64,000 nt of DNA, from positions 2,166,501 to 2,230,500 of the forward strand of contig NZ_CP073581.1 of assembly GCF_018200035.1 (NCBI RefSeq). The letters are read 5' to 3'. Shown piece by piece: positions 20,793 through 30,495 of this stretch (position 1 is its first letter; the number at the start of each line of letters is the position of its first letter). The stretch comes from Sulfitobacter albidus. GTDB lineage: Bacteria; Pseudomonadota; Alphaproteobacteria; Rhodobacterales; Rhodobacteraceae. The position numbers and the translations under genes are program-made. Under the pieces are notes generated by a model. It worked only from the letters and a program-made list of their open reading frames with translations. It had not been told where the DNA came from and ran no database searches.

Positions 20793-21302
20793 TCAGCTCT
20801 CGCTTAGAGCGACCTTCATGTCCTTGACCTGATAGATCACCTCGCCGTCGGCCTCCACGATGCCGTCGGCGACGCCCATGGTCAGGCGCCGGGTCTGGAT
20901 CGCCTTGGTAAAGTCGATCTTGTAGGTCAGCATCTTGCGTTCGGGGCGTACCATGCCGGTCAGTTTCACCTCGCCCACGCCCAGCGCATAGCCCCGCCCC
21001 TGCCAGCCGCGCCAGCCAAGGTTGAAACCCGTCAGTTGCCAAAGACCGTCGAGGCCAAGGCAGCCGGGCATGATCGGGTTACCGGGAAAGTGGCATTCGA
21101 AAAACCAAAGATCCGGCGTGATGTCGAATTCGGCCGTGATGTGCCCTTTCCCGTGTGCACCACCGTCGGCGGAGACGTCGGTGATCCGGTCCATCATCAG
21201 CATCGGCGGCGCGGGCAATTGCGCGTTTCCGGGGCCAAAGAGCTCTCCGCGCGCGCATTTGAGCAGATCGTCCTTGTCGAAACTGGTGGGAAATTGGGCC
21301 AT
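20793..21302 (-). CDS. fabA: 3-hydroxydecanoyl-[acyl-carrier-protein] dehydratase/isomerase
   Basis: Dehydrates and isomerises C10 intermediates, the entry point to unsaturated fatty acids. A hot-dog-fold protein of 169 residues with the FabA active-site His region [21 protein letters not shown] split over [15 protein letters not shown] and [14 protein letters not shown] 21302 is preceded by AGGAG. Its 3' end faces the RTX gene end only 14 bases away. It is divergent from irr, as in many alphaproteobacteria. Confidence 0.97.
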   Translation of the reverse strand: MAQFPTSFDKDDLLKCARGELFGPGNAQLPAPPMLMMDRITDVSADGGAHGKGHITAEFDITPDLWFFECHFPGNPIMPGCLGLDGLWQLTGFNLGWRGWQGRGYALGVGEVKLTGMVRPERKMLTYKIDFTKAIQTRRLTMGVADGIVEADGEVIYQVKDMKVALSES

Positions 21303-21448
21303 CTGTGCTCTCCTCGCGGGGGAATTTCCATCGTGAGGGGGCACCTAACACCGGGTTTTGGCACAGTGCAAGAGCACCGAACATCGCGCCCACCTGCGAC
21401 AAACACGACGCGCGCGGCTGCGCGACGGGCCAATCGGGTGGAATTCGT

Positions 21449-21478
21449 TTGAAAACCCCCCTGCCCGTCCCCTATATT
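21449..21478 (+). promoter_or_regulatory. Candidate sigma-70 promoter for irr
   Basis: TTGAAA (21449-21454) and TATATT (21473-21478) are separated by 18 bases and lie 26 bases before the irr start. Both elements are close to consensus, which stands out in this GC-rich region. Seen in sequence only. Confidence 0.6.
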
Positions 21479-21504
21479 GCGATGTGTATGGCACGAGGCG
21501 CACA

Positions 21505-21924
21505 ATGATCGACACGCAGATTGAAACCGGCACCAAATGGCTCGCCACGGCAGGGCTCCGGCCCACCCGCCAGCGGCTGACGCTCGCCAGTTTGCTGGTC
21601 GGCGACGGGCGCCACCGCCACGTCACCGCCGAAAGCCTGTTTGAGGCTGCGCGCAGTGACGGCGCCTCTGTCTCGCTGGCCACGGTCTATAACACCCTGC
21701 GCGCCTTCTGCGAGGCAGGGCTGTTGCAGGAGGTCACGGTGGATGGCTCGCGCAGCTATTTTGACACCAACACCCACGATCACCCCCATTTCTTTTGGGA
21801 GGACGAGGGCCGTCTGTCTGATGCCCCGTCCGAGGATCTGGTGATAGCCCAGCTGCCCGACGCGCCCGAGGGCGCGGAGATCGCCAGCGTCGACGTGGTC
21901 ATCCGCCTGCGCAAAAAGACCTGA
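21505..21924 (+). CDS. irr: Fur-family iron response regulator Irr
   Basis: A 139-residue transcription regulator of iron and haem genes in alphaproteobacteria. The winged helix contains GLRPTRQRLTLASLL and VSLATVYNTLRAFCEAGLL; the metal/haem region reads NTHDHPHFFWEDEGRL, the Irr-type version of the Fur HHxH region. An N-terminal haem regulatory motif (GCPWHD type) is not present. It is divergent from fabA. The stop codon overlaps the next start as TGATG, so the downstream dioxygenase is coupled to irr. Confidence 0.92.
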   Translation: MIDTQIETGTKWLATAGLRPTRQRLTLASLLVGDGRHRHVTAESLFEAARSDGASVSLATVYNTLRAFCEAGLLQEVTVDGSRSYFDTNTHDHPHFFWEDEGRLSDAPSEDLVIAQLPDAPEGAEIASVDVVIRLRKKT

Positions 21925-22715
21925 TGCACCCGCTGCTGAGCGCCGACGACGTTGCCGCATTCCTACGCGACGGTGTCGTGGTGATCCGCGGCCTGTTTGC
22001 CGATCACCTCGATGATCTGCGCGCGGGTGTGGCCCGCAATATGGCCACCCCCGGCCCCTATGCCTCGACCAACGACAAGGCGGGCGAGACCGGGCTGTTT
22101 TTTGACGACTACTGCAACTGGCAGCGCATCCCCGAATTCGAAAAGGTGATCCGCACCTCCCCCGCCGCGGCGGTCGCCGCGGATCTGATGGAGTCGCGCA
22201 GCGTGCAGCTTTTCCACGATCATGTGCTGGTGAAAGAGCCGGGCACGTCGATGGCAACCCCCTGGCACCAGGACGGGCCCTACTACTTTGTCGAGGGGCG
22301 CCAGACCGTCAGCTTCTGGTCGCCGCTTGATCCGGTGACCGACGCCACGCTGCGCTGTGTCGCCGGATCGCATCTTTGGGAGAAGCCCGTGCTGCCGACC
22401 CGGTGGGCCAAGGGCGACGCGTTCTTTGATCCCGCACCCTACCAGCCCGTCCCGGATCCCGACGCCGAAGGCATGCGCGTGCTGGAATGGGAGATGGCGC
22501 CGGGCGACGCGGTCGCGTTCAATTACCACACCCTGCACGGCGCGCGGGGCAATCACAGCGACCAGCGGCGGCGCGCGTTCTCATTGCGGCTGCTGGGCGA
22601 CGATGCCCGCTACACCGAACGCCCCGGCCCCACGTCGCCCCCCTTTCCGGGCCACAACATGCAGCAAGGCCAGCGTCTGCGCGAGGATTGGTTTCCCGTC
22701 TTGTTACCCGGCTGA
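21924..22715 (+). CDS. Phytanoyl-CoA dioxygenase (PhyH) family protein
   Basis: A 263-residue Fe(II)/2-oxoglutarate-dependent dioxygenase. TPWHQDGPYY gives the HxD iron ligands, and the distal His lies in NYHTLHGARGN; an Arg in RRAFSLRLLGDD may bind 2-oxoglutarate. The substrate is unknown; family members hydroxylate acyl-CoAs, amino acids and small metabolites. Its start overlaps the irr stop by one base, an arrangement suggesting co-expression with the iron regulator, which is reasonable for an iron enzyme. Confidence 0.85.
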   Translation: MHPLLSADDVAAFLRDGVVVIRGLFADHLDDLRAGVARNMATPGPYASTNDKAGETGLFFDDYCNWQRIPEFEKVIRTSPAAAVAADLMESRSVQLFHDHVLVKEPGTSMATPWHQDGPYYFVEGRQTVSFWSPLDPVTDATLRCVAGSHLWEKPVLPTRWAKGDAFFDPAPYQPVPDPDAEGMRVLEWEMAPGDAVAFNYHTLHGARGNHSDQRRRAFSLRLLGDDARYTERPGPTSPPFPGHNMQQGQRLREDWFPVLLPG

Positions 22716-22741
22716 TCTGGCATACGGCAGGTGCGGCAGGC

Positions 22742-22776
22742 AAAAGGCCCGGATGCGACAGCATCCGGGCCTTTTT
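22742..22776. terminator. Bidirectional rho-independent terminator
   Basis: A perfect stem AAAAGGCCCGGATGC pairs with GCATCCGGGCCTTTTT around the loop GACA. It follows the PhyH-family gene (plus) and the FKBP gene (minus), which converge here, and can serve both. Confidence 0.93.
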
Positions 22777-22820
22777 CACAAAATCATGTCGGCGTCAGCC
22801 GGCCTTTGGATCACGCCCGC

Positions 22821-23255
22821 TCAGGCGGCGTCGATGTTGACCAGCTCGATATCAAACGTCAGATCCTTGCCCGCCAGCGGGTGATTGGCGTCAAGCGTGA
22901 CGGTGGCCTCTTCGACCTCGACGACCGTGACCGGCATCGCCTGCCCGTCCGGGGTCTGCATCTGCAACTGCGTGCCGATCTCCAGCGGGATGTCGGCGGG
23001 GATGCCTTCGCGCGGGACGGCCTGGCGCATCTCGGGGTTGACCTGACCGTAGGCGTCATCGGCGCCGATCTCGACCTTTTTGGTCTCACCGACCTTCATG
23101 CCGGGGATCGCCGTGTCGAGGCCGGGGATGATCTGGCCCGAGCCTACGGTGAATTGCAGCGGATCGCGGCCCGCCGAGCTGTCGAAGGTGGTCCCGTCCG
23201 CGAGGGTTCCGGTGTAGTGCAATTGCACGGTATCGCCTGGCTTCACTTCGGCCAT
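22821..23255 (-). CDS. FKBP-type peptidyl-prolyl cis-trans isomerase (SlyD-like)
   Basis: A 144-residue protein-folding enzyme. VKPGDTVQLHYTGTLADGTTFD and a second segment with IPGMKVGETKKVEI form the FKBP fold, while DAYGQVNPEMRQAVPRE begins an inserted flap as in SlyD; NHPLAGKDLTFDIEL closes the family pattern. The His-rich metal-binding tail of E. coli SlyD is missing. ATG 23255 follows GGAGA. Confidence 0.9.
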   Translation of the reverse strand: MAEVKPGDTVQLHYTGTLADGTTFDSSAGRDPLQFTVGSGQIIPGLDTAIPGMKVGETKKVEIGADDAYGQVNPEMRQAVPREGIPADIPLEIGTQLQMQTPDGQAMPVTVVEVEEATVTLDANHPLAGKDLTFDIELVNIDAA

Positions 23256-23432
23256 GTGTCGTCTCCAATATGTTTGGGAAAGAAGGGCGGAGGCCGCGTA
23301 TCTGCGCGGGTGCTCCAAGATGGTTGACACCCTTTCAACTCAGAGCGGCAACCTCAACCCCCCTTTTCGCCCTTTTCCGCCCCTGCCCCGCGTGCCAGTC
23401 TGCACCAAGGACATTCCAACGGAGCACGCGCC

Positions 23433-24119
23433 ATGCCCATCACCACCTGCATCTTTGACGCCTACGGCACCCTGTTCGATGTGGCCTCTGCCGCGCGGCA
23501 GGCCGCAAGCGAGCCAGACACCGCCGCGATCAAGGACGATTGGATGCAGCTGGCCGAGCATTGGCGCCTCAAGCAGCTGCAATACAGCTGGATCCGTGCG
23601 GTGGCGGGCGCGCATTGTGATTTCTGGCGGGTGACGCAGGACGGGCTGGATTGGGCGCTTGAGAAAACCGGGCACCACGGCGACAGCGCCCTGCGCGAAC
23701 GGCTCTTGCAGCTTTATTGGGAGCTGGGCGCCTACCCGGAGGTGCCGCAAATGTTGCAGACGCTGAAAGATGGCGGGCTGAACACCGGCATCCTGTCGAA
23801 CGGATCGCCCGCGATGTTGGCGGGCGCGGTGAAATCGGCGGGCATTGAGGGGACACTCGACATATCGCTCAGCGTCGAGAGTGTCGGCATCTTCAAGCCC
23901 GACGCGCGGGTCTATGATCTGGTCGGTGCGCATTTTGACTGCGCGGCACATGAGGTACTGTTCGTCTCCTCCAACGGATGGGACGTGGCCGCCGCCACCG
24001 GCTATGGGTTTGAAACCGTCTGGGTCAACCGCGCGCGGGAGCCGATGGACCGCCTGCCCTGGACCCCCAAGACCGTGCTGAGCGATCTCACCGGCATCCC
24101 CGGTCTGGCAGGTCTGTGA
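23433..24119 (+). CDS. Haloacid dehalogenase, type II
   Basis: A 228-residue HAD hydrolase. The nucleophile Asp lies in IFDAYGTLFDV, motif II in GILSNGSPAML, the Lys in GIFKPDARVYDL and the last motif in FVSSNGWDVAAATGYGF. This FVSSNxWD pattern is that of L-2-haloacid dehalogenases, which convert L-2-haloacids to D-2-hydroxyacids; the natural substrate here is not known. It is the first gene of a plus-strand run in which each following gene overlaps its predecessor. Confidence 0.9.
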   Translation: MPITTCIFDAYGTLFDVASAARQAASEPDTAAIKDDWMQLAEHWRLKQLQYSWIRAVAGAHCDFWRVTQDGLDWALEKTGHHGDSALRERLLQLYWELGAYPEVPQMLQTLKDGGLNTGILSNGSPAMLAGAVKSAGIEGTLDISLSVESVGIFKPDARVYDLVGAHFDCAAHEVLFVSSNGWDVAAATGYGFETVWVNRAREPMDRLPWTPKTVLSDLTGIPGLAGL

Positions 24120-24939
24120 TGGCGACGTTTCAAACCTCAGACGGGCTGTCCCTGTACTATGAGGACGCAGGCGCCGGTCTGCCGATCCTCTGCCTTGCGG
24201 GGCTGACGCGCACCACCGCCGATTTCGACTATGTCACCCCGCATCTGCGCGGTCAGCGGCTGATCAAGCTCGACTATCGGGGGCGGGGCCGCTCTGATTT
24301 CGATGCCGATTGGCAGAACTATACCCTGCCCGTGGAATGCCGCGACGTGCTAGAGCTACTGGATCATCTGGGGCTGGCGCAGGTCGCGATCCTAGGCACC
24401 TCGCGCGGGGGGCTCAATGCGATGGGGTTGGCGGCCGGAGCCAAGGACCGGCTGCTGGGCGTGGCGCTCAACGACGTGGGGCCAGAGATCGCGCCCGCCG
24501 GGCTCGCGCTCATCAAGGACTATATCGGCCGCCCCCCCGCCGCAAAAACGTATGAGGACGCCGCCGCCGCCATGGCCCGCGCCTTTCCCGAATTTCGCAA
24601 CCTGCCCGACGGGCGCTGGCTGGAAGAGGCGCGCAAGCACTTTGTGCAGACCGAGGGCGGGCTGGCGATCACCTATGATCCGCACCTGCGCGACGCGACG
24701 CTGGCGATGGCGGACGCGCAGATTGACCTCTGGCCCTATTTCGACGCGCTGGAGGGTCTGCCGCTGGCCCTGATCTGGGGGCGGGAATCGAACCTGCTCG
24801 CCGAGAGCACCGTGCGCGCCATGCAGGCGCGGCGCCCCGACATGATTCTCGGCACTGTGCCTGACCGGGGCATATTCCCTTCCTCGACGAGCCTGAGGCC
24901 GTCACCGCCCTGCACCAATGGATCGAGGCCATGGTATGA
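24119..24939 (+). CDS. Alpha/beta hydrolase, broken by a one-base deletion near the 3' end
   Basis: A serine hydrolase of unknown substrate. The nucleophile elbow GTSRGG is intact. After VPDRG the frame shifts: G4 at 24867-24870 needs a fifth G to restore a GHIPFLDEPEAV-type end with the catalytic His, and a TGA at 24937-24939 that overlaps the next ATG as ATGA. The corrected length is 273 residues. As given, the frame runs on to 25258 through the next gene. Start ATG 24119 (GTG at 24116 also possible), overlapping the preceding stop. Confidence 0.85.
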
Positions 24940-25904
24940 ATATCGAAATGATCCGCGCCGCCGCCGACCGTATCGCGGGACACGCACGGCGCACGCCGCT
25001 GCTGAATGCGCCGTTTCTGGACAAGATCGCGGGCCGCCGCGTCTGGATCAAACCCGAATGTCTGCAACACACCGGCAGCTTCAAGTTTCGCGGCGCCTAT
25101 GCGGCGCTCTCCGCGTTGGAGCCAACGGTCCGTGCACGTGGCGTGATCGCCTTTTCCTCGGGCAACCATGCGCAGGGCGTGGCCCATGCCGCCGCCCTGC
25201 ACAGCACATCCTCGGTGATCGTCATGCCCTCGGACGCGCCGGCCTTGAAGATCGCTAACACAAAGGCACTGGGCGCCGAGGTCGTGCTCTATGACCGTGC
25301 GGGCGAGAGCCGCGAAGAGATCGGTGACCGGCTGAGCGCCGAGCGCGGATTGACCCTGATCCGCCCCTACGACGAGCCGGAGGTCATCGCGGGCCAAGGC
25401 ACCACCGGGCTGGAAATTGCCGAGGATGCCAACGCCCTCGGCATCCGCGAGGCTGATGTAATCGTGTGTTGCGGCGGCGGGGGTCTGACCTCTGGCATCG
25501 GGCTGGCGCTGGAGGCGGACGCACCGGGCCTGCGCGCCCGCCCCGCCGAGCCGGAGGGTTTCAACGACGTCGCCCGCTCGCTGCAGTCGGGCCGGATCGA
25601 GCGCAACGCGCGCACCTCGGGCAATATCTGCGACGCGATCATCACGCCGCAGCCGGGTGACCTGACCTTTCCGATCCTCTCCCGCCTTTGCGGTCCCGGC
25701 CTGATCGTGAGCGAGGACGAGGCCCTGCGCGCCATGGCCCACGCGTTCCTGCGCCTCAAGGTCGTGGCAGAGCCGGGCGGCGCGGTGGCGCTGGCCGCGG
25801 CCCTCTTCCGCACCGACGAAATCGTGGGCGACGACGTGATCGTCACCATCTCGGGCGGCAACGTCGATCCGGCCATGTTCGCCCGCGCATTGGACAGCCT
25901 ATGA
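24936..25904 (+). CDS. Threonine/serine dehydratase-like PLP enzyme
   Basis: A fold-type II PLP enzyme of 322 residues. The PLP Lys lies in TGSFKFRGAYAAL, the phosphate-binding glycine loop is CCGGGGLTSGIGLAL, and the substrate loop SSGNHAQGVAHAA is standard. Family members deaminate threonine, serine or hydroxyectoine-derived intermediates. No C-terminal ACT domain is present, so this is the short catabolic type. It overlaps neighbours by 4 bases on each side (after frame correction upstream). Confidence 0.88.
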   Translation: MNIEMIRAAADRIAGHARRTPLLNAPFLDKIAGRRVWIKPECLQHTGSFKFRGAYAALSALEPTVRARGVIAFSSGNHAQGVAHAAALHSTSSVIVMPSDAPALKIANTKALGAEVVLYDRAGESREEIGDRLSAERGLTLIRPYDEPEVIAGQGTTGLEIAEDANALGIREADVIVCCGGGGLTSGIGLALEADAPGLRARPAEPEGFNDVARSLQSGRIERNARTSGNICDAIITPQPGDLTFPILSRLCGPGLIVSEDEALRAMAHAFLRLKVVAEPGGAVALAAALFRTDEIVGDDVIVTISGGNVDPAMFARALDSL

Positions 25905-27091
25905 CCGATTTCACCATCGGCAGTTTCAACGTCAAGAACCTGATCCGCGCAGACCGCGAATACTACCGCTTTCACTCCTACACGCCGGAAGAATACGCGT
26001 GGAAACGCGACTGGCTGGCCGACCAGCTGGTCACGCTGGACGCCGATATCGTGGGCTTTCAGGAGATTTTCGAGGAAGAGGCGCTCAGCGAGGTGATCTC
26101 GCTCGCGGACCGCTACGGCGAGGCACAGAACGACTTTGCGATCCCCGATGCCTCCAAACGCTACCGCAAGCGGGCAATTTTTCGCAAGCTCGCCTATGGC
26201 AGCTACCGCGAGGGGGAGATCGCCTTTGCCCCCAATGCCAACGATGGGGAGCCGGGCCACCGCCGCCCCGGTCTGGCGGTGCTGTCGCGGTTCGGCTTTG
26301 TCGATGAGCCCGAGATCATTCAGGATCTGGGTCAGGCGCTGGATATTCCATTTCAGGACGGGGGCGAGGATGGCGGATTTTTCCGCATCACGCGGCTCAG
26401 CCGTCCGATCCTCAAGGTGCGCGTGCCGGTGGGCGGCCATGTCATCACCGTGTTCAACACCCATCTGAAATCGAAACTGGGCGAATTCATCCGCGGCGAC
26501 GACGGCACCGCGCCCGAGGCGGACCTGACCGCCTATGATCCCGTGGGCCGCGCGCTGGGATCGGCGCGCGCCGCCATGCGGCGCATGGCCGAGGCGTGGG
26601 TGCTGCGCGGTGCCATCGTGCAGGAGCTGCGCGCGGGCAATCCGGTGATCGTTCTGGGTGATTTCAACGACGCCGAAAATGCCGTGAGTTCGGAAATCAT
26701 CAGCGGCGAGGTGCCGTTCAAGAATTACGAGTGGATGCTGCGCCACGACGCAGAACACCGCGGCGACCGCTATTCCGCCGAGGACGCCGCGCAGATCACC
26801 GCCGACATCGAGGCCGTGCGGCTGCGCTCTGCCGAAAAACTCTTCGTGCAGAAATCCCTGCGCGACATGGTGTTTACCGCAGCCTTTGGTGGCGTTTACG
26901 AAAGTATCGACCAGATTTACCTGTCACCGCATTTCCTGCCCGGCCCGCAAAGCATCGGCGAAATGACCTATTTCTCGGTGCTCAACGATCATCTGACCGA
27001 CGGCAGCCACCCGGAGGCGCCGTATAACAAACTCGCCTCGGATCACGGGCAGATCATGGCCCATCTGTCGCTGAAAGGAGCCCCCCGATGA
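25901..27091 (+). CDS. Endonuclease/exonuclease/phosphatase family protein
   Basis: A 396-residue member of the DNase I-like superfamily. Active-site segments: IGSFNVKNL (Asn), DIVGFQEIFEE (Glu, metal), VFNTHLKSK (His), IVLGDFND (Asp/Asn) and LASDHGQIMA (terminal Asp-His). No signal peptide is visible, so it is probably cytoplasmic. The substrate cannot be deduced; a nuclease-type fold inside a catabolic gene run is unexpected. It overlaps both neighbours by 4 bases (ATGA). Confidence 0.85.
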   Translation: MTDFTIGSFNVKNLIRADREYYRFHSYTPEEYAWKRDWLADQLVTLDADIVGFQEIFEEEALSEVISLADRYGEAQNDFAIPDASKRYRKRAIFRKLAYGSYREGEIAFAPNANDGEPGHRRPGLAVLSRFGFVDEPEIIQDLGQALDIPFQDGGEDGGFFRITRLSRPILKVRVPVGGHVITVFNTHLKSKLGEFIRGDDGTAPEADLTAYDPVGRALGSARAAMRRMAEAWVLRGAIVQELRAGNPVIVLGDFNDAENAVSSEIISGEVPFKNYEWMLRHDAEHRGDRYSAEDAAQITADIEAVRLRSAEKLFVQKSLRDMVFTAAFGGVYESIDQIYLSPHFLPGPQSIGEMTYFSVLNDHLTDGSHPEAPYNKLASDHGQIMAHLSLKGAPR

Positions 27092-27876
27092 AGATGTTTG
27101 ACGCGGGCGATGCCCGGATCCACTACCGCGTGGACGGGCCAGCAGAGGGCGCGCCGGTGGTCTTTGCCAACTCACTGGGCACCGACATGCGCCTGTGGGA
27201 TCCGATCCTGCCGCTGCTGCCCGAAGGGCTGCGCATCATCCGCTGGGACAAACGCGGGCACGGGCTGTCGTCGGTCCCGCCCGCCCCCTACGCCATGGGC
27301 GCGCTCATTCGCGATTGCGAGCGTCTGCTGGATCATTTGCAGGTGCGCGATTGCCTCTTTGTGGGGCTTTCGATCGGCGGCATGATCGCGCAGGGATTGG
27401 CGGTCAAACGGCTCGACCTGATCCGCGCGATGGTGCTGAGCAATACCGCCGCCAAGATCGGCAATCCGCAGCTCTGGGACGAACGCATCGCCGCCGTAGA
27501 TCAGGGCGGGATCGAAAGCCTTGCCGACGCCGTGATGGACCGCTGGTTCTCGCGCGATTTCCACCGCACGCCCGAGCTGGAGCTGTGGCGCAACATGCTC
27601 ACCCAACAGGCCGACGACGGCTATGCGGGCTGCTCGGCGGCGATTTCGGGCACGGATTTCTACACTCCCACCAGCGGGTTGCGACTGCCCACGCTGGCGA
27701 TTGCGGGATCGGAGGATGGATCGACCCCGCCCGATCTGGTGCGCGAGACCGCCGATCTGATCCCGGGCAGCAAATTCCACCTGATCCGCCGCGCGGGCCA
27801 TTTGCCCTGCGTCGAGCAACCGCAGGAATTCGCCCGCGTGCTGAGCGATTTCCTCCGCGACACCGGCCACATCTGA
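27088..27876 (+). CDS. pcaD: 3-oxoadipate enol-lactonase
   Basis: Hydrolyses 3-oxoadipate enol-lactone in the beta-ketoadipate pathway. A 262-residue alpha/beta hydrolase with the nucleophile in VGLSIGGMIAQGL, Asp in AGSEDGSTPP and His in RRAGHLPCVEQP; IIRWDKRGHGLS is typical of PcaD. The stop overlaps the pcaB start (TGATG), supporting the assignment. Confidence 0.9.
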   Translation: MKMFDAGDARIHYRVDGPAEGAPVVFANSLGTDMRLWDPILPLLPEGLRIIRWDKRGHGLSSVPPAPYAMGALIRDCERLLDHLQVRDCLFVGLSIGGMIAQGLAVKRLDLIRAMVLSNTAAKIGNPQLWDERIAAVDQGGIESLADAVMDRWFSRDFHRTPELELWRNMLTQQADDGYAGCSAAISGTDFYTPTSGLRLPTLAIAGSEDGSTPPDLVRETADLIPGSKFHLIRRAGHLPCVEQPQEFARVLSDFLRDTGHI

Positions 27877-29206
27877 TGGCGGCAAGCGTGTTCGACAGCC
27901 CGCTCTACGCGCGGCTTTTCCCGACCGGAGAGGCGGGGCGCCTGTTCAGCGACACCGCCGCCGTGCGCGCGATGTTGATCGTGGAGGGCACGCTGGCCAA
28001 GGTTCAGGGCGCGCAGGGGCTGATCCCCGAAATCAGCGCAGCGGCGATCCAGCGCGCCAGCCTTGAGATCGCGATCGACCCCGGCGCGATTGCCAAGGCC
28101 ACAGGCGAGAACGGCGTGAGCGTGCCGGGTCTCGTTGCGGCCTTCCGCGCCGAGATGAACGCGCCCGAGCATGCGCAATACGTGCATTGGGGGGCGACCA
28201 GTCAGGACATCCTCGACACCGGTTTGATGCTGCGCCTGCGCCAATTGCTGGCCCTGCTGGAGGACGATCTGCGCGCGATCCTCGCCGCATTGGCCGATCA
28301 GGCGCAGACCCATGCCGCCACGCCGATGCCTGCGCGCACCTACGCGCAGCACGCCACGCCCATCAGCTGGGGGCCGTGCTGGCCGATTGGGGTCACGCGC
28401 TGGCCGATCTGCTGGACGCGCTGCCGGCGCTGCGCGCGGGGTCGCTGATGGTCTCGCTCAGCGGGGCGGCGGGGACCGCGTCGATGCTGGGCGATGACCC
28501 GGCGGCGCTGCGCGCGGCGCTGGCCGAAGGCCTGGGCCTGGGCGATCCGGGGCGCAGCTGGCACGTGGATCGCGGGCCGATCACGCGGATCGCGGATTGG
28601 CTCTGCGCGCTGAGTTCCATACTGGGGCGAATGGGCGCGACGCTCGTGGCGCTGACCGCGACCGACGTCGGCGAGGTGCGGCTGGGCGCTGCGGGCGCCT
28701 CATCGACCATGCCGCAGAAACAAAACCCCGTTGGGCCAAGCGCGCTGCACGCGTTGGCGCATACGGCGACCGGCCTGCGCGCGGCGCTGGCGCCGTCCAC
28801 CGCCCACATGCACCAGCGCGACGGCGCGGCGTGGTTTGCTGAATGGATGGTGCTGCCCCAGCTTTGCCTCGGCGCGGCGAGCGGCGCACAGATCGCGTGC
28901 ACCCTCGTCGCCGGGATGCAGCCCGACCCGCCCCGCATGCGCGCCAATCTCGACGCCGCCGGGGGCCTGATTGCCGCCGAGGCGCTCAGCTTTGCGCTGG
29001 CGGCGCGCCTGCCCCGCCCGCAGGCGCAGGCCGAGACAAAGGCGCTCTGCCGCGCCGCCGCTGAGAGCGGTCAGACGCTTGAGCAGGTCGCCCGCGCGGC
29101 CCATCCCGGCCTTGATGCGGGCCTCTTTGATCCCGCGCAATCGCTGGGACAGGCCCCCGCAGAGGCCCGTGCCTTTGCCGCACGGGTCCGGGGCCTGTCT
29201 GCGTGA
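27876..29206 (+). CDS. pcaB: 3-carboxy-cis,cis-muconate cycloisomerase, frameshifted
   Basis: A fumarase/adenylosuccinate-lyase superfamily enzyme of the protocatechuate pathway. VHWGATSQDILDTG and the signature GASSTMPQKQNPVGPSALHA are present, but in different frames. The break lies at the G5 run 28369-28373, where one more G restores HATPISWGAVLADWG and a 443-residue protein. The 3' end overlaps the MFS start as GTGA. pcaC, pcaH and pcaG are not in the window. Confidence 0.88.
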
Positions 29207-30407
29207 AGCTCAACCTGCCGATCCTTTTCATCCTGCTCAACGTGATGATCGATGCGATGGGTATCGGTCTGATCGTGCCGGTGATGCCCGATCTCATTCA
29301 GGAGGTTGGCGGCGGCACGCTGGGTCAGGCCGCGATCTGGGGCGGGATCCTGTCGACCACATTCGCGGTCATGCAGTTCCTCTTTGCCCCCGTGGTGGGA
29401 GGATTATCCGACCGATTTGGCCGCCGCCCAGTGCTGTTGGTCACGCTGGTGATCATGGCGGCGGACTACGTGCTGATGGCCGTGGCGGGTGCGCTGTGGT
29501 TGCTGCTGCTGGGCCGGGTGATCGGCGGGATCACGGCGGCCACGCAATCGACCGCTGCCGCCTACATGGCCGATATCTCTGCCCCGCACGAGCGCGCCCG
29601 ACGGTTCGGGCTGGTCGGCGCCGCCTTTGGGGCGGGGTTCGTGCTGGGGCCGCTGCTGGGCGGTCTGGTGGCCGAATTCGGCACCCGCGCGCCGTTCTGG
29701 CTGGCCGCCGGGCTCGCGTTGTCGAACGCGGTGTTTGGCTGGTTCGTGCTGCGCGAGACGGTGACGGATGCGACACGGCGCGCATTTTCATGGCGGCGCT
29801 CGAACCCATTGGGCGCGCTGCGCAGCCTGGGGCGTCTCCCGGGGGTGACGACGCTGCTGCTGGTCTATTTCATCTACTATGTGCAATTTGCGGTCTACCC
29901 GGCGGTCTGGTCCTATTTCGGGATCGCGCGCTTTGATTGGTCACCGGCCACGATCGGGCTGTCGCTGGGGCTGTTCGGGGCGATGATGGCGGTGATCCAG
30001 GGCGGTCTGATCGGCGCGATGCTGCGCCGCTTTGGTGAGCGGGGCACGGTGATCGTGGGTCATCTTTTCAGCATCGCAAGCCTTATCGGGATTGCCGTGA
30101 TCCCCTCGGGCACGGTGGTTCTGGTGCTGACGCCGCTGGCGGCCCTTGGCGGGATCATCCCGCCCGCGTTGCAGGGGATCATGTCGGCGCGGGTATCGGA
30201 TGATGCGCAGGGGAGTTGCAGGGGGCGCTGACGTCTGCCTCGGCGATGGCGATGATCCTGTCGCCGCTGGTGATGACGATGGTCTTTGCCCGGTTTACCG
30301 GAGCGCAGGCGCCGCTGCACCTGCCCGGCGCCCCCTTCCTGCTGGCCGCGGCGCTCAGCACGCTGGGGCTGTTCGTCGTACTGCGTGCGGCCCGCCAGAG
30401 CGGGTGA
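29203..30407 (+). CDS. MFS transporter, TetA-like, frameshifted near the end
   Basis: A 12-helix major facilitator of 401 residues once corrected. The motif GGLSDRFGRRPVLL (loop 2-3) and GFVLGPLLGGLVAEFG (helix 5) match drug:H+ antiporters of the TetA/DHA1 type. The G4 run at 30210-30213 needs one more G to join SARVSDDAQG to ELQGALTSASAMAM; as given, the protein stops at 30231 and loses about two helices. Start GTG 29203 overlaps pcaB. It may export or import an aromatic acid or act as an efflux pump. Confidence 0.83.
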
Positions 30408-30495
30408 CGCCACGTTCCACGCAGGTGTTGACATTGGGCTTGCAGGAATTCCGGATCCGTGGTGCGCTGCGCAAAACTGCACCGGGAAGCCTGTC

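Noticed and set aside
24940..25258. Continuation of the alpha/beta hydrolase frame through the dehydratase gene
   Set aside because: The residues are out-of-frame translation of the dehydratase caused by the missing G, not a fusion.
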